From Streptococcus mitis (GTDB lineage: Bacteria > Bacillota > Bacilli > Lactobacillales > Streptococcaceae): DNA of 64,000 bases. Shown here piece by piece: positions 43,101 to 50,636 of this stretch; within the stretch, counting starts at the first letter, position 1, and every line of letters begins with the position of its first letter. The position numbers were made by a program, and so were the translations under genes. Location: positions 1 through 64,000 of the forward strand of contig NZ_WIJP01000009.1 of NCBI RefSeq assembly GCF_009496155.1, given 5' to 3'. The notes beneath the pieces are model-generated. The model was given only the letters and a program-made list of their open reading frames with translations. It made no database searches and was not told the origin of the DNA.

Positions 43101-46046
43101 CAGAACCATCTCTACAAAGAAAGCCACCTTACAGACGGTAAAGATGATACTAGCTGGGCACTTTCAAATGATGCTACAACTGGTAGTTTCACAGTTGATT
43201 TAGGACAAAAGAGACGTTTTGACGTCGTAGAACTCAAGGAAGATATTGCTAAAGGGCAACGTATTTCTGGATTCAAGATTGAAGTCGAAATCAACGGACG
43301 TTGGGTTCCATATGGTGAAGGTTCAACCGTAGGCTATCGTCGTTTAATTCAGGGTCAACCTGTAGAAGCACAAAAAATCCGAGTTACGATTACTGGCTCA
43401 CAAGCCACACCAATCCTAACCAACTTCTCAGTCTATAAAACTCCAAGCACTATCGAAAAGAATGATGGATATCCTCTTGGACTAGAATACCACTCAAATA
43501 CAACGGCTGACAAGGAAGGTACAACTTGGTACAATGAATCAGAAGGTATCCGTGGTACTTCTATGTGGACCAACAAGAAAGATGCCAAAGTCACCTACCG
43601 TTTCACAGGAACCAAGGCTTATGTTGTATCAACAGTAGATCCAAACCATGGTGAAATGTCTGTATACGTGGATGGTCAAAAAGTCGCAGATGTACAAACC
43701 AAGAACAGTAGCCGTAAACGTAGCCAAAAAATTTACGAAACCGGTGATTTAGCGCCTGGAGAACACACTATTACTCTCGTTAACAAAACAGGTGAACCAA
43801 TCGCTACAGAAGGAATCTACACTCTAAACAATAACAGCAAGGGTATGTTTGAGCTTGAAGCAACTTCTTACGATGTCGAAAAAGGAAAACCTGTTACTGT
43901 TACAATTAAGCGTGTTGGTGGAAGCAAGGGAGCTGCTACCGTTCGCTTCATTACGGAACCTGGAACAGGTGTTCACGGTAAGGTTTACCAAGATACAACT
44001 CAAGATGTAACCTTTGCAGATGGTGAAACAGAGAAAACTGTTACCATTCCAACTATCGACTTCACCGAACAAGCTGACTCAATCTTTGACTTCAAAGCAA
44101 AACTCACTTCTGTGTCTGATGGCGCCCTACTCGGTTTTGCTACCGATGCAACGATTCGAGTAATGAAGGCTGATTTATTGAAGACGAATCAGACAAATTA
44201 CGACGACCAAGCTAGTCAATTAGATTACAGTCCTGGATGGAGACACGAAACCAACTCTTCTGGCCAATACCAAAACACTGAATCATGGGTATCATTTAGA
44301 CATCTGACAGAGGAACAGAAGAAAAAGACAACTGTGACAGCTTATTTCTATGGTACAGGCTTAGAAATCAAAGGATTTGTTGACCCAGGTCATGGTGTCT
44401 ATAAAGTATTCCTTGACGGTAAGGAAGTCACCTATCAAGATGGAATGGGCAATGCATCCACTATTGATGGTAAGAAATACTTTAGCGGTCACGCTGCCCA
44501 ACGCCAAGGCGACCAGACTCTAGTCAGCCTAAAAGGACTTGATGAAAACTTGCACGCAGTAACTCTCCAACTAGACCCTGACAAGAATGATTTAACCAAA
44601 AATATTGGTATGCAAGTGGATCAATTCATTACAAAAGGCGAAGGAAGCGAGCTATACAGCAAAGCAGAAATCCTTCAATCTATCTCTAAATGGAAAGAAG
44701 ATTTATCTAACTTTAATCCTGCTGGGTTGAAAGATACTGCAACTGCACGCCAAGCGTTCAAGTCTAATCTTGATAAACTCACTGCACAGTTAAGTTCTGA
44801 TACGGTAAATATACAAGATGTGATGTCAACAGTCACTACTTTGCAAGATATTCTTAGCAAAGATGAAAATTACCAAAAACCTGGAGACGAAACAAGCCCA
44901 GAACAACCAGTTGAACCAAAACAGCCTGAACAGCCTGAAATCAATTACGATAAGGCTATGGCTAGCTTGACTGAAGCTATCGAGAAAAAAGTGGCTGAAC
45001 TTGGTACTAACAACGATGCTAAGAAAAAATTAGTTGAAATTACTGATAAAGCAATCGCAGCTATCCAAGAAGCGAAGACTCAAGAAGACGTCAACAAAGC
45101 CCTCAACAACGCTCTTGAACAAATCAAGCAATTGCAACCTAGCCAACCAGAACAACCAGTTGAACCAAAACAGCCTGAAAAACCAATTACTTCTTCAAGT
45201 CCTGAAGAAGGGGTTAAAGAGCTTATCTTCCAACTCCCAAGTTTGGATATTGTTAAGAAGGCAGTACCATTCAAGACTATCCGTCGCGAAAATCCACAAT
45301 TAGACAAAGGGAAAGAACAAGTTCTAGCAGAAGGGAAAGATGGTGCTATAATCGAGTATATCGAAGTAGATGGTATCAATCGTAAGGTAGTTCAAACCGA
45401 ATCAACTCCAGCTCTAGACCGAGTGATTGAAGTTGGGACTAAACAAAGTTCTGTAGGAACAGATACTCCACCAGTTGTGACTCTTCCTGAGTACCTTCTA
45501 CCAAAAGAACCTGAAAAACCAATTACTTCTTCAAGTCCTGAAGAAGGGGTTAAAGAGCTTGTCTTCCAGCTCCCAAATTTGGATATTGTCAAGAAGGCGG
45601 TACCATTCAAGACTATCCGTCATGAAAATCCAAACTTAGATAAAGGAAAAGAGAAAGTTCTAGCAGAAGGGAAAGATGGTGCTATAATCGAGTATGTCGA
45701 AGTAGATGGCAGCAATCGTAAGGTAGTTCAAACTGAATCGACTCCTGCTTTAGACCGAATAATCGAGACTGGAACGAAACAAAGTTCTGTAGGAACAGAT
45801 GCACCACCAGTTGTGGCTCTCCCTGAGTATGTTCTACCTAGAGAAACTGAAAAATCAGCTCCTGCAGTTGTAACAGAAGATTCACCAAGAAAAGATGAGA
45901 AAGCACCTGTTGCCACTACAGTTAAACAAGACAAGAAAAAACAACTTCCAGAGACTGGAGAGCAAGAAGCAAACGCCTTCTTATTCTTAGCGGCTATTAC
46001 TTCAGTCTTGTCTCTACTCATCTTCCAAAAGAATTTTAAAGACTAA
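40134..46046 (+). CDS. LPXTG surface protein: trypsin-like protease plus GH29 alpha-L-fucosidase
   Basis: Giant 1970-residue wall-anchored protein. Order: YSIRK-like signal (FSIRKLTVGVAS, about 1-39); a charged linker; a trypsin/V8-type protease domain (about 155-415) with His209 (TVAHN), Asp274 (QNDLAA) and Ser365 (GLSGAG); MucBP-like modules (about 465-630); a GH29 alpha-fucosidase catalytic domain (about 655-975) with FIHYGMNTYT and the nucleophile region VWMDGARG (Asp821); an F5/8-type carbohydrate-binding domain (about 975-1105); further beta-domains including a Calx-beta-like unit; a FIVAR-like helical stretch; two G5-like repeats; and LPETG with a membrane tail. It probably trims fucosylated mucin or blood-group glycans. 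The start follows CAGGAG. Confidence 0.87.
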   Translation: MNRYLFEKGQTFSIRKLTVGVASVMVGLAFFASGTALADEAKIEATSSQPNVEKLAEAEKTKPEIKNESPVISTPQESEQTEKTVKPVEEKSVADTKTTDLLPEEIHDQAYPDTPVKNIDSSAIVDKKDSPKVETESILKNKEELPKEAENGNRAIINGGLDLKHVPYEGQPATAASMIYTIYNGGSQRYIVSGSGIFVAPNVILTVAHNFLESNRDTKEGHIRGGDSAKFYYNLGSNSAVRNSQPVTGNTTLFKEEDIHFWNKKEFGKGYQNDLAAVVAPVPLQIASPNKAATFVPLAENKTYQPGDPVSTIGYPTDSSSPELKKPIVAGQLYKADGIVKSVDNYDDKGSKGITYHMTSVSGLSGAGIINGDGKVVGVHQHGTIENGIPDKDRFGGGIVLSPEQVKWVKDIIAKYGVKGWYQGDNGKRYYFTPEGEMFRNKTAVIGENQYSFDENGVATLIKGIDYGRVVVQHVDETGNPIKTDDTFVEKTEVGTAFDYDFKKEIAKTDFYTKNQEKYQIVSIDGVEINKQLKDEWIYKVVSKTAPGTRVIKVVYKVNKGSFAIHYRLKDSEQELADVVTDNNEGKEYEVSFINTFEAKEIAGYRAITPRLEASIQHKGVNDVVFEYEKISDSSNPTSNVLPAAHPEDKETEIGNHGPLPSKAQLDYHKEELAAFIHYGMNTYTNSEWGHGNEDPKNFNPTNLDTDQWIRTLKETGFKRTIMVVKHHDGFVIYPSKYTNHTVAASPWKDGKGDLLEEISKSATKYDMNMGVYLSPWDVNSPKYKVATQKEYNEYYLNQLKEILGNPKYGNKGKFIEVWMDGARGSGAQKVTYTFDEWFKYIKEAEGDIAIFSAEPTSIRWIGNERGIAGDPVWHKVKKANITENVKNEYLNHGDPDGDMYSVGEADVSIRSGWFYHDNQQPKSLKELMDIYFKSVGRGTPLLLNIPPNKEGKFADADVARLKEFKATLDQMYATDFAKGATVTASSTRQNHLYKESHLTDGKDDTSWALSNDATTGSFTVDLGQKRRFDVVELKEDIAKGQRISGFKIEVEINGRWVPYGEGSTVGYRRLIQGQPVEAQKIRVTITGSQATPILTNFSVYKTPSTIEKNDGYPLGLEYHSNTTADKEGTTWYNESEGIRGTSMWTNKKDAKVTYRFTGTKAYVVSTVDPNHGEMSVYVDGQKVADVQTKNSSRKRSQKIYETGDLAPGEHTITLVNKTGEPIATEGIYTLNNNSKGMFELEATSYDVEKGKPVTVTIKRVGGSKGAATVRFITEPGTGVHGKVYQDTTQDVTFADGETEKTVTIPTIDFTEQADSIFDFKAKLTSVSDGALLGFATDATIRVMKADLLKTNQTNYDDQASQLDYSPGWRHETNSSGQYQNTESWVSFRHLTEEQKKKTTVTAYFYGTGLEIKGFVDPGHGVYKVFLDGKEVTYQDGMGNASTIDGKKYFSGHAAQRQGDQTLVSLKGLDENLHAVTLQLDPDKNDLTKNIGMQVDQFITKGEGSELYSKAEILQSISKWKEDLSNFNPAGLKDTATARQAFKSNLDKLTAQLSSDTVNIQDVMSTVTTLQDILSKDENYQKPGDETSPEQPVEPKQPEQPEINYDKAMASLTEAIEKKVAELGTNNDAKKKLVEITDKAIAAIQEAKTQEDVNKALNNALEQIKQLQPSQPEQPVEPKQPEKPITSSSPEEGVKELIFQLPSLDIVKKAVPFKTIRRENPQLDKGKEQVLAEGKDGAIIEYIEVDGINRKVVQTESTPALDRVIEVGTKQSSVGTDTPPVVTLPEYLLPKEPEKPITSSSPEEGVKELVFQLPNLDIVKKAVPFKTIRHENPNLDKGKEKVLAEGKDGAIIEYVEVDGSNRKVVQTESTPALDRIIETGTKQSSVGTDAPPVVALPEYVLPRETEKSAPAVVTEDSPRKDEKAPVATTVKQDKKKQLPETGEQEANAFLFLAAITSVLSLLIFQKNFKD
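45180..45840 (+). repeat. Two G5-like repeats in the surface protein
   Basis: Two roughly 330-bp units encode KPITSSSPEEGVKEL, then FQLP and DIVKKAVPFKTI, and end with SSVGTD..PPVV.LPEY. They are nearly identical in DNA, so unit number may vary by recombination. Confidence 0.8.
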
Positions 46047-46091
46047 TTAAAATCTTTATTTAATTCTTTTAAATGACTCTAGTCCCCCCCA

Positions 46092-46119
46092 AGAGAAGAC
46101 CAGCCGGTCTTCTCTTTTT
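46092..46119 (+). terminator. Terminator of the surface protein gene
   Basis: AGAGAAGACC pairs perfectly with GGTCTTCTCT across four bases, followed by TTTTTC. Confidence 0.85.
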
Positions 46120-46188
46120 CGGCTACAAATAGAAAAACATCCACAAATTTCTATGGATGTCTTAGTATATATAAAACAGAATGATTAT

Positions 46189-46242
46189 TGAACTGCATCC
46201 TAAAAGTTAGACAGAAAAATCTAGCTTTTGAGGTGCAGTTCA
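46189..46242. repeat. Solo IS3-type terminal hairpin at the integrase truncation point
   Basis: TGAACTGCATCCTAAAAGTT and the facing AGCTTTTGAGGTGCAGTTCA form an imperfect palindrome around a short spacer. The arms resemble IS3/IS150-family inverted repeats (TG..CTG...AAAAGTTAGAC) but no transposase lies between them. The open frame of the truncated integrase starts at its right edge. Confidence 0.6.
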
Positions 46243-47002
46243 TTCTATCTTTGATTGGGCAGAAGAACTTGAATATATAGAAGCTAATAAAGTTGCAAAA
46301 ATATTAAGAAGAATAAAAGCCACTAAAAAGATTCAACTTGCAGAGTCAAAGAGAGAGGAAGATTTATATCTAACTCATGAACAACTCCAAGAATGGTTCT
46401 CAGCATTTCAAGAAGATTTAGACAATGATAAAATAACCCTTAAAGATTATGTCCTATTTTATCTTACTTTTTTCTTAGGTGATAGAAAATCTGAAATCTA
46501 TGCTCTTCAATGGAAACATATCGATTTTTCAAAATCACAGATTCAGCTAATTCAAGCTTTAGATAGATATGGACAAGTAAAATCTACTAAGGGAAATAAG
46601 AAAACTATTTTCTCTATTTCTAATGACTTACTTCAGCTTCTTACATCTTGGAAAGAACAACAAAGATATGAACTAGCAAAGTTTGGTATCATCAGTAATC
46701 CAGAACAATTTGTTTTTACATATGTCGACACAAGAGGAAACATCAACAAGCCTTTACATGCTGACTATCTAAACAATAAAATGAAAAGCATCAGAAAGCG
46801 ACATAAAGAGCTGGCATATGCTACACCTCATAAACTGCGACATACAGGAGCCAAGCTTGCTAAACAAGCAGGAATGAGCTTAGAAGCTATCTCTGAGGCT
46901 CTAACACACAGTGACACAGGAACAACTCAGATTTATGTCAATACTTCTAATGTAGTTCCTATGACAGTAGGTGAATTTGCTTTAAAGTCTCTAAATCAAT
47001 GA
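46232..47002 (+). pseudogene. 5'-truncated tyrosine recombinase (older element remnant)
   Basis: An open frame from 46232 to the TGA at 47002 encodes the C-terminal 250 or so residues of a phage/ICE-type integrase. Catalytic residues are kept: Arg in FLGDRKSEIYAL, His and Arg in HKLRHTGAKL, His in LTHSDTG, and Tyr in TTQIYVN. The N-terminal arm-binding and part of the core-binding domain are missing, and no start codon lies in frame before 46781. The PLHADYLNN segment resembles the intact integrase at 52476, but the two differ widely. Its end lies about 75 bases from the att copy, as expected for an integrase gene at an element edge. Confidence 0.88.
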
Positions 47003-47049
47003 GGTGAAAATAAGGTAAATTTTGAGGTAAACTTTTCAAAAAAACACGA

Positions 47050-47085
47050 AAAAAGCACCCATAAGGTAAACTTTTGAGTGCTTTG
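47050..47085 (-). terminator. Terminator beside the left att copy
   Basis: On the minus strand AAAGCACTC pairs with GGGTGCTTT, followed by TTTTC. It is analogous to the rpsI terminator at 53702-53738, indicating that the remnant element also once supplied an rpsI terminator. Confidence 0.55.
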
Positions 47086-47159
47086 AAACGTTGATATAAT
47101 CGTGTTGATTAACGTTTTGAGAATTGTGATGCTTTACAAGCTTTCTTAAGACCTGGTTT
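47078..47159. repeat. Left attachment site (copy of the rpsI 3' end)
   Basis: 82 bases match 53731-53812 with only a few mismatches, including one that would change an rpsI Arg codon to Cys. It encodes, on the minus strand, a pseudo-end of S9 (KASQFSKR then stop). Confidence 0.92.
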
Positions 47160-47505
47160 TTTCTACATTATGATATTTATGGTAAATTATCACTAAAATC
47201 AAGTAATTTTAAGAGATAAATCCTCAATATTTACATATATAATCCTTTTGAAAATCGAGAGGTTATCAAAGGGTTATCACATTTTAGTTTTCGGAGCTTA
47301 TGTAGTTGAGAAATACGAAATACTGTATCATAAAGATGATGTACAGTTTAGCAACAAATATACAGTTTCTTCGTGCCTGGACAATTTCTTTTTCTATCCT
47401 GAAGATATTTAAACAGTTCTATATATTATTTCTTGTGAGTAATTTTCATCAAAAAATTTCATAGAGTAGCTCCCTAGAATCATGGAAAAGTAGTAAAAAT
47501 AGTTG
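47160..47505. other. Left end of the element: arm repeats and regulatory repeat
   Basis: No coding sequence is convincing. At 47259-47281 lie paired GGTTATCA repeats identical in layout to those at 53654-53676 beside the integrase. At 47286-47303, reading on the minus strand, is ACATAAGCTCCGAAAACT, also found upstream of the integrase. These are likely integrase arm sites and a regulator or excisionase site. Confidence 0.6.
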
Positions 47506-47844
47506 TTATCCTAGTTGATTAAAAAAATCCCTGATTTCCTCATCTTTTATAAAATAATATATAATTTTCCCCTCTCTTCTAGTGCCCAAGATGTTTTGAT
47601 TGGCTAGTTTACGAAGATGGTGGGAAGTAGATGCCATACTGAGATTTAGTAAACAGGCTATATCACAGACACAGAGTTCTTCAACAGCAAGAAGATAGAA
47701 GATGATATTTATCTGTTTATTATCGGTAAATTTTGTTAAAATGCGAAGTGATTTTTGGACTTTTTCCTTTTCAAGGTAGTTCGTTGCGGTTGTAATATTT
47801 TGCTGATTTATAACATTCACTTGGCAGATACTATCTTTTTTCAT
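47506..47844 (-). CDS. cadX: CadC/CadX-type ArsR-family metal-responsive repressor
   Basis: Winged-helix repressor released by Cd(II), Zn(II) or Pb(II). The start at 47844 follows GGAGAAAATATT; a longer frame adds 10 residues without a ribosome site. With this start, Cys7 (DSICQV), Cys58 and Cys60 (ELCVCD) fall at the numbering of the plasmid pI258 CadC metal site. The recognition helix is in SMASTSHHLRKL. 112 aa is normal. It follows cadD by 11 bases in one transcript. Confidence 0.9.
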   Translation of the reverse strand: MKKDSICQVNVINQQNITTATNYLEKEKVQKSLRILTKFTDNKQINIIFYLLAVEELCVCDIACLLNLSMASTSHHLRKLANQNILGTRREGKIIYYFIKDEEIRDFFNQLG

Positions 47845-47855
47845 AATATTTTCTC

Positions 47856-48470
47856 CTAGCCTAATATAGTCCATAGTATGTCAAAACTGTTATTTTCAAT
47901 CAGGATATATATCCCCAATCCTAAATAAACAACGGCAATAAACCATCTGCTATATTTTTCCAAAATTTCTCCAACAGAAGAGACTTGTGCCAATTTTTGG
48001 GCAGAAAAAACCAAGAGATAAATCATGACTAGAAAGGTAAGTAAAGCTACTATCAAATTTGCTAAATTTAAGGTAGTAAAATATGGAACAAAGACACCAA
48101 TATTGTCAGCACCACAACTTGCAAAAGTAATCATAGCGACTAGAAATATCAGGTTTTTATTATCTTTGCGCAAACCTTCTTTGGCAATAGCTTCTCCATC
48201 AGAATCTCCTAAAAGCAAAACTTTGAGACCTAGGAAAATTGGAATCAAACCGAGTAAACCTAAAATCTCTTTACTAGGAATATAATTTAAGACAAATGCA
48301 AAAAGCAAACTTAGCAATATTAGACTAACAGAGCCTAGAAATTGTCCTAAATAGATGTTAATGATGTCTTTTCTGCTTTTTCTTTTGGCAAAAAATAACA
48401 TTAGGATAATAAGTAAGTCTACGGCTGTCCCAGAATACAGGATTATTGAAGTAACAACATTTTGAATCAT
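47856..48470 (-). CDS. cadD: Cadmium resistance transporter CadD
   Basis: LysE-superfamily membrane efflux protein (about 204 aa) giving cadmium tolerance. About six hydrophobic helices are seen; the family's N-terminal TAVDLLIILMLFF and central VAMITFASCGADNIGVFVPYF with its Cys and acidic residues are present. The start at 48470 follows GAGGTATTTT. It is transcribed first in a cadD-cadX operon from a promoter with an embedded palindrome. Confidence 0.92.
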   Translation of the reverse strand: MIQNVVTSIILYSGTAVDLLIILMLFFAKRKSRKDIINIYLGQFLGSVSLILLSLLFAFVLNYIPSKEILGLLGLIPIFLGLKVLLLGDSDGEAIAKEGLRKDNKNLIFLVAMITFASCGADNIGVFVPYFTTLNLANLIVALLTFLVMIYLLVFSAQKLAQVSSVGEILEKYSRWFIAVVYLGLGIYILIENNSFDILWTILG

Positions 48471-48479
48471 AAAATACCT

Positions 48480-48531
48480 CATTCAAATATATTTTTGAAT
48501 GTATTCTAACATTAAACTTTGTAGATGTCAA
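48480..48531 (-). promoter_or_regulatory. cadD promoter and CadX operator
   Basis: TTGACA (minus, 48526-48531) and TAGAAT (48503-48508) are 17 bases apart. Just downstream lies a perfect palindrome CATTCAAA-6-TTTGAATG (48480-48501), a typical ArsR/CadC operator position that would block transcription. Confidence 0.8.
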
Positions 48532-48923
48532 CTTAAAATCCACCAAAATATAGATAAGAAGTTAGTGTACCAAATATTAAAAAGCCCTGCCATCGAAATG
48601 ACAGCAGGGCTTAACTTCAATATCCAGATAATATATTTATCTAAAAAAGGTACAGTTTTTATTGATTTGTAGTGCGATATAATGAGTTTCCAAAAATCAA
48701 AAATCGCTTAAAATCAATATTTTGACATCTATTGACGTGTACTGAAACCCTTACTTAACCTCTGTAAGGATATAATTACGGTACCAGTATATCATAAATA
48801 ATAACAAAATCTTGACTTTCCGAAACATAATGATTTTCCCGAAAGAAAGAGATCAACCTAAAAAATTACTGTCTTACTTATGTAATGTTTCTTTAATATA
48901 ATATAGAAATAAAAAGTATGTAA
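48532..48923. other. Gap between cadD and the lipoprotein remnant
   Basis: A strong hairpin (AAGCCCTGC 48582-48590 with GCAGGGCTT 48604-48612, T run on the minus strand) is a terminator. The rest has AT-rich sequence with possible promoters (for example TTGACTTTCC near 48813) but no convincing gene. Confidence 0.5.
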
Positions 48924-49301
48924 ATGAAAAGATTTATCACATTACTTTTAGTGTCTCTATCTACAATTTTATTAATTGCATGCTCTAACCAATCAAGCAA
49001 TTCTTTAGATGGCGAATACCGTTGAATAAACGAGAGTAGAAATGAAGTTGCCTTTACCATTTCAGGTAACAAAGGAAATAGCAACAAAGGAGAGACCGAC
49101 ACCTTTACAATTGATAAAGACAGTGCAACAATCGAACCGACTGGCTCTAATATCATAAACCGAAAAGAGAATTATACCTTCAAGGATGACGTATTCACTG
49201 TAGATATTTCAGGAACAAAGCAGGAGTATTACAAAAAGGATAGTGAAGAAATACAGCGACAAGTAAAACCCTCAAACTATTTGATATTCTTTATACAATA
49301 A
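48924..49301 (+). pseudogene. Small lipoprotein gene broken by an internal TGA
   Basis: A start at 48924 encodes a signal peptide with lipobox LLIACSN (Cys at 20), then GEYR followed by TGA at 49023-49025. Reading continues in the same frame for another 91 codons (INESRNEVAFTISGNKGN and so on) to TAA at 49301. The ancestral protein was thus about 125 residues, and a single base change (TGG to TGA would fit) stopped it. The product would have been a small secreted lipoprotein of unknown role, oriented against all neighbours. Confidence 0.7.
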
Positions 49302-49310
49302 AAACGCTTT

Positions 49311-49364
49311 TGTACTGACCCCAAAAGTTAGATTTTTTCTGTCTAACTTTTGGGGGTCAGTACA
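49311..49364. repeat. Second solo IS3-type terminal hairpin
   Basis: TGTACTGACCCCAAAAGTTA and TAACTTTTGGGGGTCAGTAC face each other around a few bases, with one unpaired base. The arms are typical IS3-family ends with no transposase between. It resembles the hairpin at 46189 and could be a MITE-like relic. Confidence 0.65.
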
Positions 49365-49728
49365 CACCCGCATAGCGGGTATTTTTTTGTCTCGCACCTA
49401 GCGGAGTGAGACAGGCTAATAGTCACATAATAAAAAATTTACTTAAAGTCAGATTTTAAATACTTTAGAATAGTTCTTTCTAAAACTTACTCCCAAATTT
49501 TTTTGCTCGTATAATTCATCAGGGGTTTGGGGATACCCCAAAATTCAAATCATCCCAAAAAGTACATACACTTTGTGTATACAAATTTTAGGATGATTTT
49601 GGGAGTGTGTGTATACAGACTCTGAGCTCGCAAAGTCATATTATGTGAAATCTTTCCTTCTCGATAAAATAATCCCAAAAATCAATTTGACTGTCATTTG
49701 TGTGTACAAATATTTTAAGAAGATATAT
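49365..49728. promoter_or_regulatory. Non-coding repeat region, candidate transfer or replication origin
   Basis: No gene is visible. Inverted repeats: ACCCGC-ATA-GCGGGT (49366-49380, followed by seven T), TGTCTC/GAGACA (49388-49413), TTTGGGG-ATA-CCCCAAA (49526-49542), and nested repeats ending AATCATCC/GGATGATT (about 49548-49598). TTTGTGTATACAAAT (49572-49586) is repeated as TTTGTGTGTACAAAT (49697-49711), each after a CCCAAAAA box. Being next to the MobC-like genes, an oriT is plausible; an oriV or regulatory region is an alternative. Confidence 0.45.
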
Positions 49729-49760
49729 AAAAAACGCTGCAAAATTTTTAACAGCGTTTC
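49729..49760 (-). terminator. Terminator of the mob/rep operon
   Basis: AAACGCTG (49732-49739) pairs with CAGCGTTT (49752-49759), with a T run on the minus strand, right after the last small gene. Confidence 0.75.
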
Positions 49761-49761
49761 C

Positions 49762-49956
49762 TTATTTTAAAATTCTCATATGTCTTTCTTTTTTATGGTT
49801 AGCATCATAGTATTCCAGCATCGCATGATACAAACGAGCCTTCGTTTTATCTTGTTGTTTAATTCCATGAAGAAATAATTCTGCTCGCTTTAATTTCAAT
49901 ATGTATTCACATATCTGATCAAAATCCTTATCCATATTACTTTTGAAAATAAACAT
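49762..49956 (-). CDS. Small protein of unknown function, end of the mob operon
   Basis: 64 residues, highly charged and helical (KDFDQICEYILKLKRAELFL). GGAGGAAAAAG precedes the start. Its first codons overlap the preceding gene's 3' end by 20 bases, implying coupling. No family is recognised; it may be an accessory to mobilisation. Confidence 0.6.
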   Translation of the reverse strand: MFIFKSNMDKDFDQICEYILKLKRAELFLHGIKQQDKTKARLYHAMLEYYDANHKKERHMRILK

Positions 49957-50269
49957 CTTTTTCCTCCATCACATCAACTATTTTTTGCATCAAAATAGAC
50001 ATATCCATTTTGTTTTCATAGCTTATTCTCCCAACTACAGTTGCAAGACGGGCTATAGAATTGATATTCTTTCCGACTTGTTCCAATTCTTCTGTTAAAG
50101 GAACTAAACCTTCAAAAGAGACTTTTTGGATGTTCAAATCTGTTCGTATTAATTTTTGTCTAGCAAACTCAGAAAAATTACGAATATTTTCCTTCCTCAT
50201 ACAATCATTTAATTTTTTATTTTCTTCTTCCGTCAAAAACACCTGTTTCAACACAGATTTTATTCTCAT
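49937..50269 (-). CDS. MobC-like mobilisation accessory protein
   Basis: 110 residues. The N-terminal KQVFLTEEENKKLNDCM and FSEFARQKLIR segments form a ribbon-helix-helix, and the later LEQVGKNINSIARLA is the characteristic MobC motif (L..G.N.NQ.A..A). In plasmids and integrative elements such proteins bind oriT and help the relaxase load. No relaxase gene follows, which is unusual. Confidence 0.72.
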   Translation of the reverse strand: MRIKSVLKQVFLTEEENKKLNDCMRKENIRNFSEFARQKLIRTDLNIQKVSFEGLVPLTEELEQVGKNINSIARLATVVGRISYENKMDMSILMQKIVDVMEEKDVYFQK

Positions 50270-50276
50270 GGTCCTA

Positions 50277-50636
50277 TCACCTCGTTTTCTTATTTAGTCG
50301 TTTTACAAGTTCTTTCACTTGTTTACTTGTCTTCTTTTCATATTCTATCATCAGCTCAACGCAGTAGTGAAATATCCTTACATTATCCAAATCTTCACTT
50401 TGTTCTGCTATTCTTTCTAACTGACGTAAGTTATTGATAATTCTTCTAACTTGAAATATAAAGTCATGATAAAATTCAAAATCAAATTGAAGATAAATAG
50501 GCGAACTCTTAAACAACATTTTCCTAGCATAAGAGGAAAAATTTAGATGGTTTGTCATTTCAATCAAGTTATTCACTATTTCATTCTGCTCTTCAGTGAT
50601 ATAACATTTCTTTAGAACAGTCCTATATCTACTCAT
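50277..50636 (-). CDS. Second ribbon-helix-helix (MobC-like) protein
   Basis: 119 residues with a similar N-terminal layout (LKKCYITEEQNEIVNNLIEM, then FSSYARKMLF) and a more divergent RRIINNLRQLERIAEQSE in place of the MobC motif. It looks like a diverged paralogue of the adjacent 110-residue protein. It overlaps the start of the rep-like gene by 8 bases, so these genes form one operon. Confidence 0.6.
   Translation of the reverse strand: MSRYRTVLKKCYITEEQNEIVNNLIEMTNHLNFSSYARKMLFKSSPIYLQFDFEFYHDFIFQVRRIINNLRQLERIAEQSEDLDNVRIFHYCVELMIEYEKKTSKQVKELVKRLNKKTR

Noticed and set aside
45080..45610. Minus-strand ORFs in the surface protein tail
   Set aside because: They are shadows of the repetitive G5-like region.
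46781..47002. Stand-alone 73-residue integrase gene
   Set aside because: Homology continues upstream in the same frame to about 46244, so it is the end of a truncated integrase, not a small gene.
47078..47159. Second rpsI gene fragment as a gene
   Set aside because: It is only the att copy of the 3' end, with no start and no upstream coding region.
48893..49156. 87-codon minus-strand ORF
   Set aside because: It is antisense to the recognisable lipoprotein remnant (lipobox on the plus strand) and has no supporting signal.
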